From Verrucomicrobiales bacterium (GTDB lineage: Bacteria; Verrucomicrobiota; Verrucomicrobiia; Verrucomicrobiales; DEV007), in assembly GCA_029213195.1 (NCBI GenBank), contig JARGNI010000006.1, forward strand, positions 1 to 64,000: a stretch of 64,000 nt of DNA, in the 5' to 3' direction. The position numbers and the translations under genes are program-made. This document shows positions 7,912-15,784 of the stretch, piece by piece. The notes beneath the pieces are model-generated. The model did no database searches and was not told the origin of the DNA. It worked only from the letters and a program-made list of their open reading frames with translations. Positions within the stretch are counted from its first letter, which is position 1, and each line of letters starts with the position of its first letter.

Positions 7912-9345
7912 ATGAACAACTGCACCGGATTTGACTCCCCGCTCGGATTGAGCCGTCGCACTGCCCTGGCAAGATTCGGAGGCGGACTCGGAAGTGTCGC
8001 CCTCGCCAACCTCCTTGGTGATTCGAAAGCGGCCCCTTCTCAACCCTCCTACCTGACAGGCTCCCCCAAAGCCAAGCGAGTCATCTTTCTCTTCCAGGCT
8101 GGCGGCCCCTCGCAGATGGAACTTTTCGATCACAAACCAAGATTGAAAGCCGAAGAAGGAAAGGAACTCCCGGAGTCGGTTCGGATGGGGCAGCGACTCA
8201 CTGGCATGTCAGGCAACCAGGCCAGCCTGCCCCTTGTCGGTTCACCCTTCTCCTTTGCGCAACACGGGCAAAGCGGTCAATGGATGAGTGATCAACTGCC
8301 TTACACGGCAAAAGTAGCGGACGACATCACCATCGTCCGCTCCATGCATACCGAGGCCATCAACCACGGCCCTGGAGTGACTTTCATGCAGACAGGGTCC
8401 CAGATCGCAGGACGCCCCAGCATCGGTTCCTGGCTCTCCTACGGCCTGGGATCGATGAACGAGAATCTCCCCTCTTTCGTGGTCCTCGTGACCAAGAACA
8501 AGAAGGGGCAGCCCCTCGTCAGTCGGCTCTGGGGCAGCGGGTTTCTCTCCGGCAAGCATGATGGCGTTCGCTTTCGCCCCGACAAGGATGCCGTTCTCTA
8601 TCTGAACAACCCGGACGGTCTCGATCCGAAGTCACGTCGCATGATGTTGGATCGCCTCGAGGAACTGCACCTCCACCAACTCGCCAAGACGGGCGATGAC
8701 GCCCTCGACACCAAGATTGCCCAGTACGAGATGGGATTCCGAATGCAAAGCTCGATTCCCGAGGTCACCGACCTCTCCCAGGAATCCGACGCCACCTTCG
8801 AGTTGTATGGAGAAGATGCCCGTACTCCGGGCACCTTTGCCGCGAATTGCCTCATGGCCCGTCGTCTCGCGGAGAAGGGAGTCCAGTTCATCAAACTCTA
8901 CCACCAGGGATGGGATCACCACGGTGGAATCCCCGGTGGCATCAAGCGGCAGTGCAAAGAGACGGACCAGGCCTCCGCGGCTCTGATCACCGATCTCAAG
9001 CAACGGGGACTCCTCGACGATACCCTCGTCGTTTGGGGAGGCGAGTTTGGGCGGACCAACTACTGCCAGGGCAAATTCAACCCTGCCAATTTCGGACGGG
9101 ATCACCACCCTCGCTGTTTCTCGCTCTGGATGGCCGGTGGCGGGATCAAGGGCGGGTACACCCATGGGGAGACCGACGAGTATGGCTACAACGTAGTCGA
9201 TGGCGGAGTTCACATCCACGACTTCCACGCGACGCTTCTTCACCTCCTCGGGATCGATCACGAACGCCTCACCTTCCAATACCAGGGACGCCATTTTCGG
9301 CTCACCGACGTGCATGGTCACGTCGTGAAAGAGATTCTCGCGTAA
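7912..9345 (+). CDS. DUF1501 family secreted protein (partner of PSD1)
   Basis: A 477-residue protein with a twin-arginine-like export signal (LSRRTALARFGGGLGSVALA). It shows the DUF1501 hallmarks: LFQAGGPSQMELFDHKP near residue 60, a YHQGWDHHGG motif, VVWGGEFGRTNY, RDHHPRCFSLWMAGGGIKGG and the C-terminal FRLTDVHGHVV. DUF1501 has similarity to the alkaline phosphatase/sulfatase superfamily, and the His/Asp motifs may bind metal; no activity is established. It is the second gene of a PSD1-DUF1501 pair and is followed by an esterase on the same strand. Confidence 0.92.
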   Translation: MNNCTGFDSPLGLSRRTALARFGGGLGSVALANLLGDSKAAPSQPSYLTGSPKAKRVIFLFQAGGPSQMELFDHKPRLKAEEGKELPESVRMGQRLTGMSGNQASLPLVGSPFSFAQHGQSGQWMSDQLPYTAKVADDITIVRSMHTEAINHGPGVTFMQTGSQIAGRPSIGSWLSYGLGSMNENLPSFVVLVTKNKKGQPLVSRLWGSGFLSGKHDGVRFRPDKDAVLYLNNPDGLDPKSRRMMLDRLEELHLHQLAKTGDDALDTKIAQYEMGFRMQSSIPEVTDLSQESDATFELYGEDARTPGTFAANCLMARRLAEKGVQFIKLYHQGWDHHGGIPGGIKRQCKETDQASAALITDLKQRGLLDDTLVVWGGEFGRTNYCQGKFNPANFGRDHHPRCFSLWMAGGGIKGGYTHGETDEYGYNVVDGGVHIHDFHATLLHLLGIDHERLTFQYQGRHFRLTDVHGHVVKEILA

Positions 9346-9457
9346 GTTCCTGCATTGGCCGGAGCGTCGCCAGGGGCACCCGGACAGGGCAAATCTCGTC
9401 TTGCCAGACGATGGTGGCTTCCTCACGATTCGGGAAGCAATTTTCCCGTCGCGATCC

Positions 9458-10657
9458 ATGGTTCGAATTCTATTTCTTCTCCCCTTCCTGCTGTCCATTC
9501 CCTGCCAGGCGCAAAACTCGAGCTGGACACCACCTCCAGCCATCGAGATCGAAAAACTCATCGGAACGAACAACTCGCTCGCTGCCGAAAAAATTCGCAA
9601 GAGCTGGGGTCAGAAGGGCCTCGAGACCGGCAAGCAGCGATGGATCGAAAAGACCACCCTACTCGTCGGAATACTTTCCGAAACTCCGGTGGTGATCGAA
9701 TCGACCGATGGGAAAAAGATCGGAAATCTCACCCAGCTCGATGAGAAGGGACTCCATGCCTTTGCCAAGACGATGCCCAACGGCACCGCCTTCGACTATG
9801 TCCTCAAGAATGCAGACGGAAAGGTGATCGGGGGAAATTCGGTGAAGATCGAATACTACCCCTACCCCGAAGATTCTTTCGAGAAAGAGGGCATGCCCAA
9901 GGGAAAGCTCCACGCCCATCGCTGGACCGACTCGAAGATCTATCCGAACACCGAGCGCGAATTCCTCGTCTACATACCGGATCAATACGACGGATCGGAG
10001 CCGGCCGCCCTCATGGTCTTTCAGGATGGATTGCGACACGCCGACAAGAAAAGTAGCGGAGGGCTTCGCGCGCCGATCGTTTTCGACAACCTCATCGCGG
10101 CAGGGAAGATGCCGGTCACCATCGGGATCTTCATCAACCCCGGACGACTTCCCAATCAACCGGAGGGGAGCAAACCCCGGAATCGATCGGTCGAATACGA
10201 TTCTCTCGGCGACACCTACGTCACCTTTCTCCTCGAAGAGATCATTCCCTTTGTCGAAAAGACGCACGCCTTGAAACTCAGTGACGATCCCGGTCAGTGG
10301 GCCATCGCCGGGGGATCCAGTGGATGCGCCTGCGCCTGGACCGCCGCCTGGGAAAGACCCGACAAGTTCGGCAAAGTGCTGGGGTGGGTCGGAACCTTTG
10401 TCGACATTCGCGGAGCCAACGCCTATCCCTCGCTGGTGCGGAAAACCGAACGCAAACCGATCCGCGCCGCTCTCCTCGGAGAAGAGAACGATCTCGACAA
10501 TCGATTCGGGAACTGGCCCCTCGCCAACCGCCAGATGGAAACCGCACTCGAGTTCGCCGATTACGACTATCGCTACTGGTGGGGGCCCGGATTCCACGGA
10601 AGCCGACACGCCGCCGTGATGCTTCCGGAAATGCTGACCTGGCTCTGGGCAAAATGA
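9458..10657 (+). CDS. Secreted esterase, alpha/beta-hydrolase (esterase D/Fes type)
   Basis: A 399-residue exported enzyme: signal peptide MVRILFLLPFLLSIPCQA, an N-terminal beta-rich region, then an enterochelin-esterase-like hydrolase domain from about residue 160. Visible elements are YIPDQYDGSEPAALMVFQDG (oxyanion region), GGSSGCACA (nucleophile elbow, Ser near residue 287) and a C-terminal GPGFHGSRHA that would provide the catalytic His. It probably removes acyl or feruloyl-type esters from carbohydrates; the substrate is inferred from context. I chose the ATG at 9458 because it gives the signal peptide. Its stop overlaps the start of the next gene by 4 bp (ATGA), so the two are translationally coupled. 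Confidence 0.88.
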   Translation: MVRILFLLPFLLSIPCQAQNSSWTPPPAIEIEKLIGTNNSLAAEKIRKSWGQKGLETGKQRWIEKTTLLVGILSETPVVIESTDGKKIGNLTQLDEKGLHAFAKTMPNGTAFDYVLKNADGKVIGGNSVKIEYYPYPEDSFEKEGMPKGKLHAHRWTDSKIYPNTEREFLVYIPDQYDGSEPAALMVFQDGLRHADKKSSGGLRAPIVFDNLIAAGKMPVTIGIFINPGRLPNQPEGSKPRNRSVEYDSLGDTYVTFLLEEIIPFVEKTHALKLSDDPGQWAIAGGSSGCACAWTAAWERPDKFGKVLGWVGTFVDIRGANAYPSLVRKTERKPIRAALLGEENDLDNRFGNWPLANRQMETALEFADYDYRYWWGPGFHGSRHAAVMLPEMLTWLWAK

Positions 10658-13512
10658 AAGCCACGAGTCTCTTTGCCGCAGTCTTCCTCGCTTTCTCAGC
10701 AAGCTTGGCAGAGGCCTTGCCGCCAGTTTGGCTCTGGACCGAGCAGGACAACGGAGGCCCCGTTTCATTCACTTACTCTTGCGAACTCGCCGCCGTCCCG
10801 GAGGCATGCACCCTGACCGTGACCTCGGATTTTGCCTTCGTGGCGATCCGTGTGAACGGAGAAACAACCGGTGAACTCGAACCCTTCGACCCGGTCCGCA
10901 ACTTCCCGATCGAGCCATTCCTGAAACCGGGTTCGAATGTAATCACACTGGTGGCAGAAGGATCCCCCGGACCTTCTGCCGTCGCCGCCGTTCTGCATTT
11001 CCGAGACGCCGACGGCAAGGAGTGGTTCGTCGAGAGCAATGCAATGGATTGGCGCGGAAAGTCGTTGGTCGAGAAAGGCCGTCTCCTTCCCGAGCGTTGG
11101 GCTCCCAACACCCTCCCCGACATTGCGCCTTCCGCAGAATACAACCAGTGGAAGGAAGCCCTTGCCGATCCTTCGGCGCAGAACCTATCCCCCCTTCCCC
11201 CAGGATTCACGCTCTCGCTGGTCCGCCCTGCAGCCGAGTCCGAGGACTCCTGGGTCAGTATGGTCAGGGATGAGCAAGGGAGACTGATCATCGCGAAAGA
11301 GAAAAGCGGCCTCCTCCGATTTACGCTCAGTCCCGAAGGAAACGAGGTCGTCGAGGTGGAGACGATCAATGAAGATCTCGAAGAGTGTCGAGGGCTGGTC
11401 TTTCGCAAGGGAGTCCTCTACGCCAACGCCAACGACTCCAAGGCTCTCTACCGACTCCGCGACACCAATGGCGATGATCAATTCGACGAGGTCATCGAGA
11501 TCCAGGGAACCACCGGAAGCGTGGGACACGGGCGGAACGATCTCGCCCTGGGACCGGAGGGAGCGATTCATATCATCCACGGCGACTCGGTCGATACTCC
11601 CGATCGAACTCGATTCCTCACTCCGCCCGAAGATCCGGGCAGCAAGCCGCTGGGACATTGGCTCACCCTAGGGGAGAACGACACCAAATGGAACCTGCTC
11701 GCCCGCGGACTTCGCAATCCCTATGGAATCGATTTCAATTCTCATGGCGAAGCCTTCACCTACGATGCCGACAACGAAGGCGATGTCGGGCTCCCCTTCT
11801 ATCGTCCCTCCCGGATCAATCATCTCGTTGAGGGGGCCAACTATGGATGGCACCAGCGCCCGGGAAATACTCGAAGCATTCCTGTCTATGCTCCGGACTC
11901 CGTTCCCACCACCTTTGACGTAGGACGAGGTTCCCCCACCGGGGTCAAATTCGTGCCTACCGGTTCCTGGGGACCGGCCTGGAAGGACACTCTCCTTGCA
12001 CTCGACTGGGCCTATGGTCGAATCATCGCGGTGAAGCCCGTCCCCCGAGGAGCGAGTTACTATGCCAGTGGCTCCGTCTTTCTCGAAGGTCGCCCGCTCA
12101 ACGTCACCGATCTGGAATTTGGTCGAGACGGAACCCTTTGGTTTATCACGGGAGGACGGAAAACGAAATCAGCTCTCTATCGGATCCAGTACGAAACGGA
12201 GGCAGGGGCCGAAATCGCTGGCGAACTTCCGCGTCAGGCCTCGGAGCGGGACGCCTTTTCCTCTCGGCAGAGAGAATTGAGAAAACGGCTCACTCGAACC
12301 GCGGAGCCCCTCAGCGAAACTTCCGAATGTTGGAAGCTTATCGGAAGCGCCGACCCCTGGCTTCGAAATGCGGCCCGGGTTCGGCTGGAGAGACGCCCCC
12401 CTTCCGAGTGGTCGGCTTTCCTCGCAGCCCCGGGAAACTCTCTTGGAAAACTCACGTCCGCGCTGGCTCTCGCACGCCAGGGAAATCCATCCGAGAGAAC
12501 CAGAGCCCTCGACCTAGCTCGCGACCTGTCAGATTCCGGCTGGGGACGCACGGAGAAACTGACTTTCCTTCGCCTGGCCGAAATCATCCTTTCGCAAGAA
12601 GCCGCAGACGACGCCCTGGGCCAGGAACTCGCCACCAAAGTCGGCGTGTGGATCACTTCTCCAGATCACCCAGTGACTCGTGAGAGCATCCGGCTCCTCG
12701 CTCTCCTCGATCGCCCGGAAACGATCGAAGCAGCCCAGGACTTGCTCGCGCAAGCCAAGACCCAGCCCGATCAACTCTTCTACCTCGAAATGCTGAGCCG
12801 AGTCCGTTCAGGCTGGAACGAGACGAGTCGAACCAAGTTTTTCAAGGCAATCGCGGCGACTCGAAACGTCGCCCGAGGTGATCGCTTTCTTCCTCCCTTT
12901 TTCGAAGCCATCGAGAACGAAGCCCTTTCTTCTCTCGAGGAATCGGAGCGCGAGACCTGGACCCGGTTGCTCCAGCCCGAACCGCCCTCGGAATCGGCAC
13001 CGACTGATCCTCGCCCCTTTGTCAGGAATTGGACTCTCGACGATTTCCAGGAATCCGATTTCGCCGCTGCAACAGCCCCTCGTCCCGGGGCGGGACTCGC
13101 GCTCTACGAAGCGGGGCTCTGCCACCGATGTCATCTCTTTGGAAAACAGGGCAACCCGATCGGTCCCGACCTGACCCAGGCCGGCAGCCGCTACACCGCG
13201 ATGGACCTCCTCGAGTCCATCCTTCACCCTTCCTCCATCGTCGCCGAGGTCTATCGCAATCTCTCGGTGGAGAAAAAATCGGGAGAGATCGTCACGGGAC
13301 GACTTGTCCGCGATGATTTCCGACAGTCGCTCCTCTACCTGTCTCCCAACCCCTTCGCTCCTCGGGACTTGATCAAGATTCCCAAGGAAGAAATCGTTTC
13401 CCTCACCGAATCGGAGATTTCTCCGATGCCCCCAGGCCTGCTCTCCAGCCTGAAGCGGGAAGAAGTCATTCATCTCATCCGTTGGCTTCGCACTCCTCCG
13501 GAGAGCCCCTGA
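10654..13512 (+). CDS. PVC-type membrane-bound dehydrogenase with HEAT-like and c-haem domains
   Basis: A 952-residue exported protein. A signal peptide (MKATSLFAAVFLAFSASLAEA) is followed by a beta-sandwich-like region (about 20-130), a sorbosone/glucose-dehydrogenase-like beta-propeller (about 150-520; LRDTNGDDQFDEV, GHGRNDLALGPEGAIH, RGLRNPYGIDFN), a helical HEAT-like segment (about 530-790) and a C-terminal haem-binding domain with CHRCH (823-827) followed by GNPIGPDLTQAG. The layout matches the putative membrane-bound dehydrogenase / TIGR02603 haem family common in this phylum. It probably oxidises a sugar outside the cytoplasm and passes electrons to its own haem. The ATG overlaps the esterase TGA. 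Confidence 0.9.
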   Translation: MKATSLFAAVFLAFSASLAEALPPVWLWTEQDNGGPVSFTYSCELAAVPEACTLTVTSDFAFVAIRVNGETTGELEPFDPVRNFPIEPFLKPGSNVITLVAEGSPGPSAVAAVLHFRDADGKEWFVESNAMDWRGKSLVEKGRLLPERWAPNTLPDIAPSAEYNQWKEALADPSAQNLSPLPPGFTLSLVRPAAESEDSWVSMVRDEQGRLIIAKEKSGLLRFTLSPEGNEVVEVETINEDLEECRGLVFRKGVLYANANDSKALYRLRDTNGDDQFDEVIEIQGTTGSVGHGRNDLALGPEGAIHIIHGDSVDTPDRTRFLTPPEDPGSKPLGHWLTLGENDTKWNLLARGLRNPYGIDFNSHGEAFTYDADNEGDVGLPFYRPSRINHLVEGANYGWHQRPGNTRSIPVYAPDSVPTTFDVGRGSPTGVKFVPTGSWGPAWKDTLLALDWAYGRIIAVKPVPRGASYYASGSVFLEGRPLNVTDLEFGRDGTLWFITGGRKTKSALYRIQYETEAGAEIAGELPRQASERDAFSSRQRELRKRLTRTAEPLSETSECWKLIGSADPWLRNAARVRLERRPPSEWSAFLAAPGNSLGKLTSALALARQGNPSERTRALDLARDLSDSGWGRTEKLTFLRLAEIILSQEAADDALGQELATKVGVWITSPDHPVTRESIRLLALLDRPETIEAAQDLLAQAKTQPDQLFYLEMLSRVRSGWNETSRTKFFKAIAATRNVARGDRFLPPFFEAIENEALSSLEESERETWTRLLQPEPPSESAPTDPRPFVRNWTLDDFQESDFAAATAPRPGAGLALYEAGLCHRCHLFGKQGNPIGPDLTQAGSRYTAMDLLESILHPSSIVAEVYRNLSVEKKSGEIVTGRLVRDDFRQSLLYLSPNPFAPRDLIKIPKEEIVSLTESEISPMPPGLLSSLKREEVIHLIRWLRTPPESP

Positions 13513-13533
13513 CAAGATACTCTGGGACTGCCT

Positions 13534-13956
13534 TCAGGATTCGAAGATGACGTCCCAGAGCTTGAGATCGAGGAGACTCAACTGGGCGAGAAGAGAACCT
13601 GTGTCGAGCAGGGATCGCATCCACACGATCTTCTCGTCCTCCCAACGTAAAAAGAAACTGAAAAACACATCGATCTCCTGCTCCGATTTTCGATGCTTTG
13701 CCGCCAATCTCGCATGCCCGGAAACTTCTCCCTGACATCCTGTCACATCAACAACAGTGACGGCAATGGGATCGAAAGCATCGAGAAATCGTTCGCGATT
13801 CCGCATCCACCCGGTTTTCCCCAACACCGATCTTCCCCAGCCGAGGAATTCGCAGCCGGAATCAATCCGATTCGCAAAGGACTCAGTCCCCGATCGAGAG
13901 CCGAAGAACTCCAACCAGGACCGGGTCTCTTCGATCGCGAGGGCAGAATCACTCAT
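13534..13956 (-). CDS. SnoaL/NTF2-like protein
   Basis: A 140-residue protein whose pattern (FLDAFDPIAVTVVDVTGCQGEVSG, then IDVFFSFFLRWEDEKIVWMRSLLDT) resembles the SnoaL-like/NTF2 cone fold. Such proteins are small hydrolases, isomerases or binding domains; no catalytic residues can be assigned here. I use the ATG at 13956, which overlaps the end of the upstream sulfatase by 8 bp and implies co-translation. It converges with the dehydrogenase gene, stops 21 bp apart. No signal peptide is visible, so it is probably cytoplasmic. Confidence 0.7.
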   Translation of the reverse strand: MSDSALAIEETRSWLEFFGSRSGTESFANRIDSGCEFLGWGRSVLGKTGWMRNRERFLDAFDPIAVTVVDVTGCQGEVSGHARLAAKHRKSEQEIDVFFSFFLRWEDEKIVWMRSLLDTGSLLAQLSLLDLKLWDVIFES

Positions 13957-15733
13957 CACCCTTCTTGAGAAAATTCCAGGATTCCAAAAACTTGCCATCC
14001 GCGGAAAGAACTTCGATCGACCGAATCACCGAGTTGCCTTTCGGCACACGGACACGCAGATGAATCGTCTTGCTCTTCGAGGCCACCGTTCCGGATTTCT
14101 GGATCTCGCCGCCGACCAGGGAAAGCCTCTGGTCTCGCGAAAAATCATCCTGCCCCTCTTCGCGCCACTCGATTGAAACATCGCCTGAGACCGGCTTGGC
14201 AAACTGAACCCTGACTTCGTAGGGCCCCGGGATCGCAATTCGGCTTCGCGCGAGGAAAGGTGGCAGGGCCCCCTTGGGATTGCCATCGATGACATGCAAG
14301 CCGTTGGCGCGAGGATGAACTCCAGCATTGCGGACAATCCATCCAAGAGTCGCCGCCTCGGGCTTCTCGGAGAGGGCTTCCTTCGTCACGATTTTCCCAT
14401 CGAGGTAGTGATCGTAGTAGCGCTCCCAGGTCCCAGGCATCGAGTCGCCCAACAACCCCTTCGGTGTCAGTTCCTCGGTCCAGTCTTCCAGGGACTTGCG
14501 AAGCGTTTGCAATTTCTCAGGCTCCTCTTTCGCAAGGTTCTTCTTCTCCTCCGGGTCGTTCTTCAGGTTGAAAAGATATTCGCGGCTTCCGCCACGAAGA
14601 TATTTCCAGTCGCCCGAGCGAGTCGCCGCCTGGGTCGACCAGCGCCAGAAGAGACTCCGCTCGGGAAGCCCCTTCTTTTCGCCCGACCAGTAGGGAATCA
14701 AATTCACCCCATCGAGGTCCTTGGAGGATTTGGAACCAGCAAGAGCCATCGCGGTCGCGGCGACATCGAGAGAGATCACAGGCTCATCGGAAACTTGCCC
14801 CGGAGGAATCGTCCCCGGCCATGCCGCGAGAAAGGGCACGCGAATTCCGCCTTCGCTCAGCATACCTTTTTCCCCATTCATCGGCTCGTTCAACGAACCA
14901 TCCCAGCCGGGTCCGCCTCCCGGAGCATCGACCTTGTGAATCTTGAGAGGAGCCCCGTTGTCTCCGATGAAGAAGATCAGGGTTTTCTCGCACAGCTGAT
15001 GCTGCTTCAACTTTTCACGGATCATTCCCACGCCATCGTCCATCGCCGAAATCATCGCCAGCGCCTGCCTCCGGCGCTCCGGCATCTCTCCAGGGAAACG
15101 CTCGAGGTATTTCGGAGGGGCATCCAGGGGGACATGAGGAGCGCGATAGGCGAGATAGAGAAAGAAGGGCTTCCTGGCGTGGCGATCAATGAAAGCAGTA
15201 GCGGCCTGGGAGCAGGCATCGAGGTGATAGAGCTTGGTCTCATCCAGTCCCGGCTCCCGATCCGAACCATCGAGATGATAGGTCGCAAAAGCGGGTCTCG
15301 CCGAGTTCTTGGCGAAGACATCGTCGAAGCCATGCTGCGTGATCTCCGCGACCGGACCGAGATGCCACTTTCCGATCTGCCCGGTCGCATAGCCCGCCGC
15401 TTGCAGTCGCTCGGCGATGGTTTCCTCGGCATTGAACCCTTCGAGGGTGCTGCCGTTCGTCTCCAATCCGAAGCGACTCTGGTCTCGGCCCGCGAGGAGT
15501 CCTCCCCGTGATGGCACACACTGAGGGGCGGTCACATATCCATTGGTGCATCGCACCCCATCCTCGGCGAGCTGATCGAGATGGGGCGTCTTGAGATCCT
15601 CATAGATCCCGGCCGACCCAATATCAGGCCAGCCGTGATCGTCGGTGTAGATGAGGATGATGTTCGGCTTTTCAGCGGCCGAGCTCGAGAGGAGGAAGCC
15701 AAGCGAAAGGAAAATAAAGAGAAGTCGACTCAT
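13949..15733 (-). CDS. Secreted sulfatase (S1 family), CVPSR active site
   Basis: A 594-residue sulfatase with signal peptide MSRLLFIFLSLGFLLSSSAA. The mature protein begins with the metal-binding strand PNIILIYTDDHGWPD (two Asp). The active-site signature CVPSRGGLLAGR places the cysteine converted to formylglycine in the standard C-x-(P)-S-R context, and FFIGDNGAPL supplies the distal Asp-Asn pair. A C-terminal beta region of about 100 residues follows the catalytic domain. It should hydrolyse sulfate esters of glycans in the periplasm or outside the cell. The gene order sulfatase then NTF2-like, with overlapping ends, indicates an operon. Confidence 0.93.
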   Translation of the reverse strand: MSRLLFIFLSLGFLLSSSAAEKPNIILIYTDDHGWPDIGSAGIYEDLKTPHLDQLAEDGVRCTNGYVTAPQCVPSRGGLLAGRDQSRFGLETNGSTLEGFNAEETIAERLQAAGYATGQIGKWHLGPVAEITQHGFDDVFAKNSARPAFATYHLDGSDREPGLDETKLYHLDACSQAATAFIDRHARKPFFLYLAYRAPHVPLDAPPKYLERFPGEMPERRRQALAMISAMDDGVGMIREKLKQHQLCEKTLIFFIGDNGAPLKIHKVDAPGGGPGWDGSLNEPMNGEKGMLSEGGIRVPFLAAWPGTIPPGQVSDEPVISLDVAATAMALAGSKSSKDLDGVNLIPYWSGEKKGLPERSLFWRWSTQAATRSGDWKYLRGGSREYLFNLKNDPEEKKNLAKEEPEKLQTLRKSLEDWTEELTPKGLLGDSMPGTWERYYDHYLDGKIVTKEALSEKPEAATLGWIVRNAGVHPRANGLHVIDGNPKGALPPFLARSRIAIPGPYEVRVQFAKPVSGDVSIEWREEGQDDFSRDQRLSLVGGEIQKSGTVASKSKTIHLRVRVPKGNSVIRSIEVLSADGKFLESWNFLKKGDE

Positions 15734-15784
15734 GCGTTTCGAGCTTACTCTTCTCCACTCCCTTGTTGAGCGCCATTTCTTCCC

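Noticed and set aside
8632-9600. Open frame of over 300 codons on the minus strand opposite DUF1501
   Set aside because: No recognisable domain; an antisense shadow in a GC-rich genome.
14294-15511. Open frame of about 400 codons opposite the first sulfatase
   Set aside because: No motifs and fully covered by a sulfatase with an intact active site.
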